From contig BDDC01001055.1 of the NCBI GenBank assembly GCA_001662425.1, positions 530 through 34,661 of the forward strand: a stretch of DNA of 34,132 bases, written 5' to 3'. The stretch's first letter is position 1, and every line of letters begins with the position of its first letter. Positions 19,423 through 28,544 of this stretch are shown piece after piece. The position numbers were made by a program, and so were the translations under genes. The notes under the pieces were generated by a model. That model worked only from the letters and a program-made list of their open reading frames with translations. It was not told where the DNA came from and did not search any database. Source of the stretch: Chlamydomonas sphaeroides. Its lineage: Eukaryota > Chlorophyta > Chlorophyceae > Chlamydomonadales > Chlamydomonadaceae.

Positions 19423-22247
19423 TTAGAGCAGCGGCGGGAACACAATCCAGCGCCGAGGGTACTTTGGCCGCCCCTCCTTGCCGTCGAAGGTCTGCAACCG
19501 GGCGGCAGGACGGGCCGGCGAGTCAGCGCACTAGTAAGACCAGCCAGAGCCCCCCGTGCCCCCCGCATAGCGCCTATGCAACCTGAACGTCCCATCCCCA
19601 GTACACGCTCCCTCCCTCCCTCCCTCCACCCGCCTCGCTCAGCCCTTTCCCCCCGTCGCCCCTCACCTTAAGCAGGCGCTTGTGCTTGGCGATCGCCCAC
19701 TGCGCCATCTGCGCCGCGCCCGTGATGGCGAACAGGTAGGCGGCCACCGACTGCACGGCCACGGAGAAGAGAAGCCAGCCCCAGATCTCAAACGTGTAGT
19801 TGGCGCAGGTGACAAAGTTAAACAGCAGGCCGCGCGGGATCTTGTAGTCCTTCTCGCCGGGGGCGCGCAGGTTGGCCAGGATGATGTGCGACCTGGCGGG
19901 GGGACGGAGGAGGGTTTCACAACCACCTTTCCACTCATGTCGTGTGGGTTGGGTGGTACGGTGCGAGGGCTACTGGCCTCTGTGCGCCGCAGGGCCCAGC
20001 CCACGATGCAGCGACAGCCTCCTCCGGACTGCCGGTCCGCTTAAGCGCCGTGCCCCTCCGTCCCCGGCTCCCCATCTTTCCCGGCCCGCTCAGCGCCCCT
20101 CCCGCTTCCGGCTGCCCTGTTCCTCCGCTCCGCTCCCGCCCCTGCTCCCCCGCGCCTCTTGCCCCACCCCTCTGGACCGCACCTGAGGTTGCCCAGCTGC
20201 ATCAGCAGCGCCAGGCCCAGGCAGGCGACGCTGAGCTGCTGGTTGGGCGCCGTGTAGCGGGGGTGGTTGACAAAGTAGCTGACGTAGGCTGCGTAGCCCC
20301 AGTAGTAGGCGCAGTTCTTGAACAGGTTGAAGATGGGCATGGTGGCGTGGCCGAACCTGTGGAGGGGGTGAATGGGAAGAGGCAGGAGGAGCGGGAGGGG
20401 GGAGGGGCGAGGTGGGGAAGAAAAGTTTATCAATGTACCGAGGGAAGCCGGACGCTGGATTATCGGCGAGCCGGCAGCTCGGCAGCACGGCCGAGCTGGG
20501 ATAGCGGAGAAGCCCAGGGAGGGGCAGCGGGCGTGGGCAGCGGGGCACGGGGGCCGAAAAGGAGCCAGGGGGCGGGCATATTGGGGCGGAGCCGCCGCAG
20601 GCCCTTTGCCGCCGCCCCTCCCGCTCACCTGCTCCAAGCTAGCCCCTCCCCAACGCCCGTCGTCCCACCCCCGCCCACCTGTGCACCGTGTACGTCTCCA
20701 CAATGCGCTTGGTGTAGTGGAAGACCCAGTAAGCCACCGCCAGCTTCTGGACCAGCGCGTGCGAGCCGGAGGGCCTGGGGCAGCGGGGCAGGGGAGCGGA
20801 GGGCCAGGCGAGCGCGAGTGTGTTCAAACTTCAGGGTTGAAATAGAGTACCACTGCGTGCGCATGGGCAGTAAAAGGGCTCCTGCGCCACCTCCCTGGGA
20901 TCAGTGGGGCGTGGCAGAGGAAGGGGCTGGGGGCAGGAGGAAGCGGGCGCCGGGAGGGCAGGGGGCTGCCGGCTGGGGCGGCGGACGGGGCTGGGTGCGG
21001 GCGAGTGGGTGCGGGTGCAGCTGGCGCACCGCGGCAACACACATGCCCCGCCGCCACCTCCCCACGGCTGCGCCCCACGCCCCCGCACGAGCCAGGCGCA
21101 GCGCCGCCGCCACCGCCGGCCCGAGCGGTTGGCCCGCTGCCTCTCGTCACACCCGCTCCAGCCGCCGCCGCAGGTGCCCGCGAGGCCCCCCTAGGCGGGG
21201 CTGTGCTGACACGGACGACGGACGCCCTGCGGCGGCTGCCTCCTGCCTGCGGCCCGCTATGGCGCCGCCTCCCGCCCGAGCCCGACGCCGCCCTCGGCCG
21301 GAACCGCCACTTTGCCGCCGCCCTCATCCCAGCTGACACCCTTCCCTGCTGTCTGCCGCCGCTGTCCGCGCCGCTGGCCATGCCCCGATGCCCCCGCCGC
21401 CCCCGCGCAGCACAGCGCAGCACGCAGCCCCCTTGCGCGCCGGGTTGCAGCCACGACAGTTGGCGCCGCTGGGGCGCCCAGAACAAGCAGCTCCCCGGGC
21501 GCAGGGCCCCCGCGGGCGCAGGGCCCCCCTCCTGGGCCCCTCTGCTGCTGCTCACTTGAGGTGGGGGTACATGTACTGCGGCAGGAAGAAGAAGAGCGGG
21601 TACACTACCAGCGGGCCGAAGTACTCCCAGAAGAACACCGTGGAGTAGCCGATCTGGGGGCAGGGAAGGGGAGCATGGGTTGGAGCAGGGGGCCGGGCTG
21701 CACCAGCTAGTCGTGCAAGCGCCGACCCAGGAACGACACGGAGCCAGATGCTCGCGGCCGTGCGGGGGAGTGGAGGGAGGCGGGGGGCCGTGCGGCGCGA
21801 CGCCGGCGCGCGCAGCCACCCCTGTGGGGTGGGCCGCACGCCCGCCGCGGCAGCCTCCAGGAGGCCGCGCAAAGCTGCCCCGAGCTGCGCCGCCGGAGCT
21901 GCCACACCTGCGGCCCCAGGTCCTTGAACTCAAGCTTGGCTCCATCGGGCAGGCCGTAGTCGCTGATGCGCTTGCTGTCGTCCAGGACGGTGCCGCGCGT
22001 CTGGCCCGGCTGCAGCGGCAGCGTGAACCGCTGCCGGCAGGGGTGCTTCTTGCAGATGCCAGCAAACTTCTTCTTGAGCTCCGCGACGCTCGACTGCGGC
22101 GGCAGCGAGGCGGGTGAGGCGCGGCGAGCGACAGACGGCCGGTCCGAGCATGCGCGCGCGCCAGATCCCCTGGCCGCGACTCACGTCTGCGTTTACGTCC
22201 AGCGTCGTGATCAGTCGTCCTGATCGCGACACCACGTCGAGCTTCAT
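19423..22247 (-). CDS. CER10: Very-long-chain trans-2-enoyl-CoA reductase (ECR/TSC13 family)
   Basis: This enzyme performs the last step of the ER fatty-acid elongase cycle, the NADPH-dependent reduction of trans-2-enoyl-CoA. Exons in transcript order: 22247-22185, 22093-21908, 21653-21556, 20774-20679, 20356-20183, 19892-19667 and 19491-19423. All are GT-AG and in frame, giving 303 aa, close to the plant enzyme's length. The N-terminus (MKLDVVSRSGR) is a ubiquitin-like domain ending at KLEFKDLGPQ. Hydrophobic segments follow. The family core HYTKRIVETYTVHR (about 135-148) contains the Lys-Arg pair implicated in catalysis, then HATMPIFNLFKNCAYYWGY, VNHPRYT, ILANLRAP, KIPRGLLFNFVTCANYTFEI and the C-terminal YPRRWIVFPPLL. 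The fold belongs to the steroid 5-alpha-reductase family, a multi-pass ER membrane protein. Intron 3 is long (781 nt) and shows nothing nested. Confidence 0.96.
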
Positions 22248-22518
22248 GGTGCCGGGTTCGCTACTCGTAGCAACCTTGTGCAAGAGAGCGTTGATGATGG
22301 CGTTTTGTTGCAAGCCGCGACCTGGAGCGGTCTGCTTTGTGCGGAGTGGTATGCAACACAGCGACGACGCTGGTACACAATTGTGCAATGATAGCCCTAC
22401 GTGTTGGTTTGCCCCATGCAAGCCTTTGGGCCAAACAAGGTTGCGCCCCACCTCGCCACCTTCAGTTCTACAGCACCCGTTGAGCTCTCGCACACATTCC
22501 AATCACTCACGCTAAACG
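22248..22518. promoter_or_regulatory. Divergent promoter region, enoyl-CoA reductase and MSRB
   Basis: Only 271 bases separate the two start codons. The region has lower GC than its flanks and includes a 10-bp palindrome CACAATTGTG at 22376-22385. Both promoters are presumably here; co-regulation is possible but not shown. Confidence 0.6.
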
Positions 22519-24682
22519 ATGCTGTCGCTGCGTGCCCTGTCTGGCAACCCGAGGCTTGCCATCTCGCGGAAGTCCTTCGCGTCCGCTCGCCCGCGCACCA
22601 CGGCGCCCATGGCGACGAAGAAGACGGACGTGCCCCTGAACAAGGACACCCCCGAGGAAGTCTGGAAGACCATTCTCTCGGCAGAGGAGGTGTGGGCTGT
22701 CCCCCTCGCACAGCGTGTGGTTCTGACGTTGCCGGGCTCCCCGGCCCGCGCACCTGCACCCCTGCCCCTGCAGTGGCGGCCCTCGTGGCACTATGCTTGT
22801 GGTAGCGAACGCCACCACCGAATGGCCTTGCTGGGGCCCCACTCCACACCCCGCCGCTGCCGCCAGCTGCCTACCGGCCCGCCTGCCTCACCGACTGCCG
22901 CTGGCGCCCTCACCCGCCCCCCCCCCGCACGCCACGCACCACGTCGCACCCACCCCTAGCGCCCCTTCGCCCCCTGCCCGACGCTGCGCTCACGCTCCTC
23001 ATCCACCTTGTCCGTACTTCTCCCCTATCCCCTTCCCAGTACAACATCCTGCGCCAGAAGGGCACCGAGCGGGCCGGCACCGGCATCTACAACAAGTTCT
23101 ACGAGGTGGGCAGTTGGGGCGGGGAAGAAGGCAGGGGAAAGGGGAAAGGGGAAAGGGGGAAGGGGGAGCAGCGGGGTGGGAGGAAAGCGCGATTTGGGTT
23201 GTGCGAGGAGGGGGACGGGGCGGATGGAGCACGAGGCGGCTGCGCGAGCTGGTACACGAAGGAGGGGGCAACCACAAGAGGGCAGGGGCGATGGGGTATA
23301 TGGGGTGGGGTCGGAATGGGGGCGGTGACGAGGTGGCCAGTTGGAGAGGAGGTAGGGCCGCAGGGTGAGGCAAGGTGGGGCTGTGGGGCATCGGGACGGG
23401 GGCGCACGGCGAGATGCACTGTGGGGCAGGGGCAGGGGCGATGGGGCAGAGGGCCTCTGCGGCAGGGCAGGGTGCGGACCGGAGGGGAGAAGGCCCCCCC
23501 GCGCCTGGCGCTGACAGGCGCCCACCCCGCCGCAGCCCGCCGACCCGCCGTCCTGCCGTCGTGCCCGCCGCCCCTCGCCATCCTCCCGCAGGACGGCGTG
23601 TACAAGTGCTCCGGCTGCGGCACCCCCCTGTACAAGTGAGACCAGGGGCGTGGGGGAGGAAGGGGGGAAGGCGAAGGGGACGCGAAAGGGAGGGGCCACG
23701 CCCGCTCACCAGCCGGTCCAGCGCCTCAAGCTGAGCTTTCTCTCCGCCTCTTTCCCCCCCCTCGTGGTCGGCCGCGCCCTTCCTCCCTGCCCCGACCACG
23801 CATCTCAACCTTGTTCGCTCCCCCTCCCTCCCCTTGTCGCCCCTCTCAACCGCCTCCACCCCCGCTCCCCCAGGTCCGAGACCAAGTTCAACAGCGGCTG
23901 CGGGTGGCCCGCCTTTTACGACGAGATCCCGGGCTCCGTGGAGCGCCACGTGGACAACACGTACGGCATGAGGTGGGGTGGTGGCGCTCCGTGACGGCTG
24001 GCTCCATAGTGGCAGGTTTCAGCCTGCCGGAAGCGCCACCCTCACTGAGACCCTCGCAAGCCCGGCGTGACGCGAGGCGCCCCCCCTCCACGTGCGCGCC
24101 CACCGCCCCCAGGCGTGTGGAGATTACGTGCGCCAACTGCGGGGGGCACCTTGGGCACGTGTTCGAGGGCGAGGTGAGGCGCCGAGGGAGGGGCGGGGGG
24201 GAGCATAGGGGGGGTTAGAGGAGGGGGGCCGAAGGGGGGAGCTGCAGACAAGTGGTGCCGGAGGGAGGGGCGGGGCTTGTGACGCACGGTGCGTTAGGAC
24301 CGGTGCAGACTGCGCGAGCAAGCGGGACCCGGACGGGGCCTGCCAGGATGCGCAGTGCCGCATCAGAGAGCGCTCGAGGGGCTCTGCTTGCCCGCTGGTA
24401 CGGCACCTGCCCTCGGGGCGCTCTTGAGGCCAGTGCCGGCGCAGCGGCAGGTGCCTCGCGCTGCCCCGCCGTGTCCCTGCGCGTGGAAGGGAGGGGCTCC
24501 GCGGCCCACGCCATGCCCCTCTGCACACGACTGCGCGCTGCCGGTGTCCTCTGACCCCCCAGCCTGTTGCCCGCTGCCGTCGCACCCTTTCGCACCGCGC
24601 CCGCACGCAGGGCTTCCCCACGCCCACCAACCAGCGCCACTGCGTCAACAGCGTCTCGATCAAGTTTGAGCCCAAGCCGTGA
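22519..24682 (+). CDS. MSRB: Peptide methionine-R-sulfoxide reductase B, organelle-targeted
   Basis: The enzyme reduces the R-epimer of methionine sulfoxide in oxidised proteins. Exons: 22519-22689, 23040-23105, 23592-23635, 23874-23972, 24113-24173 and 24611-24682 (170 aa), all GT-AG and in frame. Residues 1 to about 35 are rich in Ser, Arg and Ala (MLSLRALSGNPRLAISRK) and look like a chloroplast or mitochondrial transit peptide. The catalytic domain has both zinc CxxC pairs (Cys85/88 in KCSGCGTPLY, Cys133/136 in CANCGGHLGHVF). It also has SGCGWPAF with Cys103 at the usual resolving-cysteine position, and the catalytic Cys158 in RHCVNS. Cys at 103 places it with the 2-Cys, thioredoxin-recycled MSRB2 type rather than the plant MSRB1 type, which has Thr there. 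Purine-rich runs lie in intron 2. The truncated-hemoglobin gene follows in the same direction. Confidence 0.96.
23134..23167. repeat. GGGGAAA purine repeat in MSRB intron 2
   Basis: Several near-perfect GGGGAAA units form an all-purine tract near the intron's 5' end. Low-complexity DNA without a proposed function. Confidence 0.7.
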
Positions 24683-25177
24683 ACAGCAGCAATAACAGCA
24701 ACAAACGCACAGGCGGCTGCGCGGGCCTAGCCAGGTTGCGGCCGTCCGGCCTGACTATTCAGGCAGGGTGCTGCGGCAGAGAGCTCGCTAGGCGCACGGC
24801 GTGGTGTGGCGCCGGCGGGCGTGCCGCATGGATGTGTGGGGCTTGAGTTTCGGTGGGTGTGGGTGTTTGCTTGGAAGGTACAAGGAGGGTCGTGTCGCGG
24901 CAGGCGGCCGTAATCAGGAGGGCCTCCTGGCCGTGATGGCGGGCGTGACAGGTGCTGTGACGAGTACGGGGGAGGATGCGAGGGCGGGGGCGCCGGACAG
25001 GCGCCAGCCCTATGTGCGGCCAACGTGTGGGCCTTCTGTAGCAGATGATTGCGCCACGCGCCACGGAGGCAGCCCACAGCGTGCGGGGGCCCTCCGCCCC
25101 CGTTGCCCACATGCCAGCAATTGCTTGCGAGCTGAATGTTTGCCACGTGGAAGCCAAGTCACGTTTTCCGGTGACCA

Positions 25178-25191
25178 TATAAGAATATAAG
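25178..25191 (+). promoter_or_regulatory. Paired TATAAG motifs, candidate TATA box of the hemoglobin gene
   Basis: TATAAG occurs at 25178-25183 and again at 25186-25191, in otherwise GC-rich DNA. Transcription from about 25215 would fit a spliced 5' UTR that reaches the ATG at 25588. This is inference from motif and spacing. Confidence 0.35.
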
Positions 25192-25277
25192 AAGAGCCAA
25201 GTTATCAATACACATCAAACTCGCCCGAAAGCCTCGGCGAAAGCCGAAAACGGAATCCTCAACGCAAGGCAGTACAG

Positions 25278-25530
25278 GTGAGGTTGCGTCCCTCCATACC
25301 GCAAGAAATAGAGCTTTCGAGCGTGTTCATGTGTTGGCATGCGACGACCCGCTTGCGGGTACGACTGGGTGGGGTCACGGGCATATCGTGTGAACCCTAT
25401 AAGGTTCGACAGTGCTGAAGGGGCGCTCACGATTGGATACCACATAAGTTTCCGCAGTGCGACGCAACACTCGAGCTCACAAGTCATCAAGCCAACAACA
25501 CGCCCGCCTGCCTCCTGCCTCCTGCCTCAG
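25278..25530 (+). other. Candidate 5' UTR intron of the hemoglobin gene
   Basis: A good donor (CAG|GTGAGG) at 25277/25278 and a pyrimidine-rich acceptor (CTCCTGCCTCAG) ending at 25530 would remove 253 bases from the leader and join the exon below the TATAAG motifs to the first coding exon. No coding phase is available to test it. Confidence 0.35.
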
Positions 25531-25587
25531 CTCTCACCGCGTGACATACGCAACCAGAGTTAATCCGTGCACTTGTATTTCGCTATC

Positions 25588-27026
25588 ATGGGTTGCGGCG
25601 CGTCACAGGCCGAGCGTCCCCAGCCAGCTGCACACGACGCACAGCTGAACTTCGACACCGCGAATGCCGGTTCGAAGGCCGCACCTACCGAGCCCGCCGC
25701 CGCCGGCGAGGGAGCCGGGCCTGCGCCAGCGCCCTCGCTCTACGAGCGACTCGGTGGCGAGGGTGAGGCGAATTGGCTCAGTAATGCCGTTAAATGGACG
25801 CATGGCGTAACAATGCGGCCCCTGTAGCGCCCCAGCCCGCGCAGCTCGCAAGCCTTTGTGCGCTGCGTCATTTGCCGGCGTTGCTGTGCCTATCACTTGC
25901 ATTTGCCACGCCATCAGTCTGACGTACTCCTGACACCCGAATGCACGAACCCGCCTGGACCCTCGCCTTACCAGCCGCCGTGACGGCCGCTGTGGCCATC
26001 TTCTACGAGCGGATGCTTAAGGACGAAGAGCTGAAAGGTTTCTTTGAGGGCATGAACATGGCGGCCCAAGAGCGCAAGCAGGCAAGGCCGCCGCCACGGC
26101 TAGAGCACTGCCAGGGCATCTTTGCGTGAGGCCGCCACGCCCTGCGCAAATCGCCGGCCGGGGTGCGGGATGGCCTCCGGCGCGCAGGCCACGGTGTCGC
26201 CGGGCTGGCTGCCAGCTCCCTGGGCGCCGTGCAGAAACCCTCATCTCGCCTGTCTGGCTGCCTGTCGCCGGCTGTGACCGAAACCCTGCGGCGAACTGTC
26301 ACACGATTCGCCACCTCACCTTATCCCCCATCCCCCAACCCCAACCCCTGCGCCCCTGCCGCCGCGCAGATTGCGTTCATGAAGTACGCGTTCGGCGGTG
26401 TGCCCAACTACTCGGGACGCGACCTGGCGGCGGCACACGCGTGAGTGGCTTATGCGGAGGGCGGGGCAGAGGCGGGCTGTCTGGGCAGCGCGGCAGGCGG
26501 CTAATTGGGATGGGCTGCTGTCAGGCCGACTGAGCTGAAGCCCCACAGCCCACGGACCCCTTTCATGCCACGTGCCAAGCTCCGTCCTCTTTCCTCGCTG
26601 CCCCGCTGCCCGCCCCCGCAGCCGCCTCATCCGCGACAAGGGCCTCCGCGAGGAGCACTTTGACATGGTCGCGGCGCACCTAGCAGCCACGCTGACGGAG
26701 ATGGGCGTGCCGCAGGTGGGGCCCCGTGGCGGGGCAGCCGCATGTGTGCGGGGGCAAGGCGCGGGCGGAGAAGGCAGGCAGGGAGGCGGGGGAGGAGGCT
26801 CGGCTGGCAGGGAGGCAGCAGACGAGCAGAGGCGCGGTTGCAGGGGCGCGAGTCCAGGCCGCGGACGGCGAGACGCACCTGCGGCGCGGCCGTCCGAGTG
26901 GCCAGCCCCGCAATGCGTATCCCATGCCCCCATCCTCGCACCGCCCCTCCCCCGCCCCAGGAGCTGAACGACGAGGTCATCACCACGGTGGCCACCACCA
27001 AGCCCATCATCTTTGGGAGGGTGTGA
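25588..27026 (+). CDS. THB1: Group-1 truncated hemoglobin with N-terminal acylation signature
   Basis: Heme protein of the TrHb1 (TrHbN) family, whose algal members bind O2 and NO and can act in NO dioxygenation. Exons: 25588-25762, 25975-26081, 26370-26440, 26622-26715 and 26961-27026 (170 aa). Intron 2 begins with GC (CAG|GCAAGG). The globin starts at about residue 50 (SLYERLGGE). Its heme-pocket residues fall at a constant offset of 49 from the Chlamydomonas eugametos protein numbering: Tyr69 (B10), Gln90 (E7), Lys93 (E10), Gln94 (E11) and the proximal His117 (F8, in AAAHARL). FGGVPNYSGRDL is the family signature. The N-terminal 49-residue extension starts MGCGASQ: Gly2 with Ser6 fits N-myristoylation and Cys3 fits palmitoylation, so the protein may sit on a membrane. 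Pro/Ala/Glu linker residues follow. MSRB lies upstream in the same direction. Confidence 0.95.
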
Positions 27027-28002
27027 GCACCACAAGCGGCAGGGAGGGAGGGATGTGCGAGGGGAGAGTGCAGAGGCGTACAACGAGAGGGGCGTGGCGC
27101 GGCAATGGAATCTCAGTTGTGCTGTGGTTGGGACGAGCGTGGGAGGGGCGCGGAGGGGCGGGAGAAGGCCAGGTGCACATCGGCTGTGGGAGCAGGCAGG
27201 GTTTGGCTGCGGCATGCGGAGCGGGGCGAGGCAGCATTGGAGCCGCTGGCGCCGTGCAGGCTGCTTGGCGCGGCGGCGCCGTTGCATGGGGGCAGTGGGC
27301 GGCAGTGGGCACGAGTGCGCCCTTGCTCGTGTTGATTTCGCCGGCAAGGGGCGGGGCGGCGTGAGGGCGGCAATCGACGGATTCCGCAGGAGTTCGAGCG
27401 CATCATTAGCGTATGGATGTGCGGATGAGCGTGTGGATGTGGGACACATTGCACAAGCGATAGGCGCATGACGCAGCTGCGTGCACAGATAGAGGCAATC
27501 GCAGGCAGGGCACGTGCGCCGCGATAGACGCTGTGCCATTCGCGCCCGTGTGTGGGGCGGTGTGCAGTGTGGAACGGAACGGTCGACCGCTGGGGCTCTC
27601 CAGCTGCAGGCAGCGCGGCGAACACGGAGAACCTATGTATGATTGCATATTGTTGCGTGAAGAAGAGAATTGCACTCGACGGACACTAAGGCGGCGGGAA
27701 AGGATGAGCGAGGAGGGGTGCCTCGTCGGATGAGCGGCTGAGCGGCGCCCAAGGGGGCCAAAGCCGCATGCAGCCGCTGGCGCTGGCCGTGGCTGCTGAA
27801 TGTTGGCATGGGCTGGGTGGCGAGCCGCGTGTCAGGGCCGGCCCTGCCGTGCGTGAAGTGTGCCGGTACTCGCGGCAGATGCTGGCAACGCGATGGAGCA
27901 AGGCAGGCCGGCTTAATGGATGGCAAGAGCGCACGAGAATGGGTACCACGCCAGCGGCGCCAGTCGCGAGGCCTGCCAAACCTTGGTTACGCAGGTTCAG
28001 AT

Positions 28003-28007
28003 TGTAA
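28003..28007 (+). terminator. TGTAA polyadenylation signal, hemoglobin gene
   Basis: The first plus-strand TGTAA noticed after the hemoglobin stop, about 980 bases downstream. The distance is long, so an earlier variant signal is possible. Confidence 0.35.
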
Positions 28008-28366
28008 CTCGACAGTCTGCTGGCTTCGCTTCATTCCAATCAACCATCAAGTGGGTGCCACCTTCCCGCCCGCGCCGCCATGGGCTGCCACACGGCCCAG
28101 GCCTCCGCGCACACATCGGCACCTCCGAGGCCCCCACACGCCACCACCTGCAACCACCTGACGCTGGGGATGTAGATCCTTAGCCGTCCTCAGCCCAGCA
28201 GCCGCTGCCATGTTCTCGTGCCGTCCGCCAGCCGCTGGCCGGCAGAGGTAGAAAGTGGCCGGGAGCGTGCTTGGGCCGGCCCCAACATCGGCAACATGTG
28301 AATCCGACATGTGCTCTTGAGGTCGTTCGCCACCAAGCCAGCCTCCGCTGAAGACAGGCGCGCCGC

Positions 28367-28371
28367 TTACA
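28367..28371 (-). terminator. TGTAA polyadenylation signal, OPR-like gene
   Basis: The plus strand reads TTACA about 175 bases beyond the OPR-like stop codon, a typical 3' UTR length. Confidence 0.6.
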
Positions 28372-28544
28372 TGCTCACACGCCACCACCTGCCGCCGCCC
28401 TCGGCTGCAGCGCCACTGGCCGCCGGGTGCACTGGCCGCCAGGCGGCGGCCGCCTGCTGCAGCCGGCCGCCGGCCGCTCCCGTGGCGTCCCAGCCACCAG
28501 CCGCCAGTCCCCGGAGGCGCCCAACAACAACCCTGCGGCCGCCC

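Larger units (their letters stand above)
24683..25587. other. MSRB 3' flank and hemoglobin 5' region
   Basis: These 905 bases contain the 3' UTR of MSRB (no TGTAA found on the plus strand) and, from about 25150, the A/T-richer 5' region of the hemoglobin gene. A minus-strand frame at 25215-25490 has no domain or splice support and is not called. Confidence 0.5.
27027..28544. other. Convergent 3' region, hemoglobin and OPR-like genes
   Basis: No gene is supportable in these 1.5 kb; the open frames are short and without domains. TGTAA on the plus strand at 28003 and on the minus strand at 28371-28367 again face one another and would end the two transcripts, giving the hemoglobin mRNA a 3' UTR of roughly 1 kb. 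Confidence 0.5.

Noticed and set aside
20775..21555. Nested gene in the 781-nt intron of the enoyl-CoA reductase gene
   Set aside because: Open frames exist on both strands but are Arg/Ala/Pro-rich shadows without splice or domain support.
25215..25490. 91-codon minus-strand frame in lower-GC DNA
   Set aside because: It lies inside the likely 5' UTR and leader intron of the hemoglobin gene and has no recognisable features.
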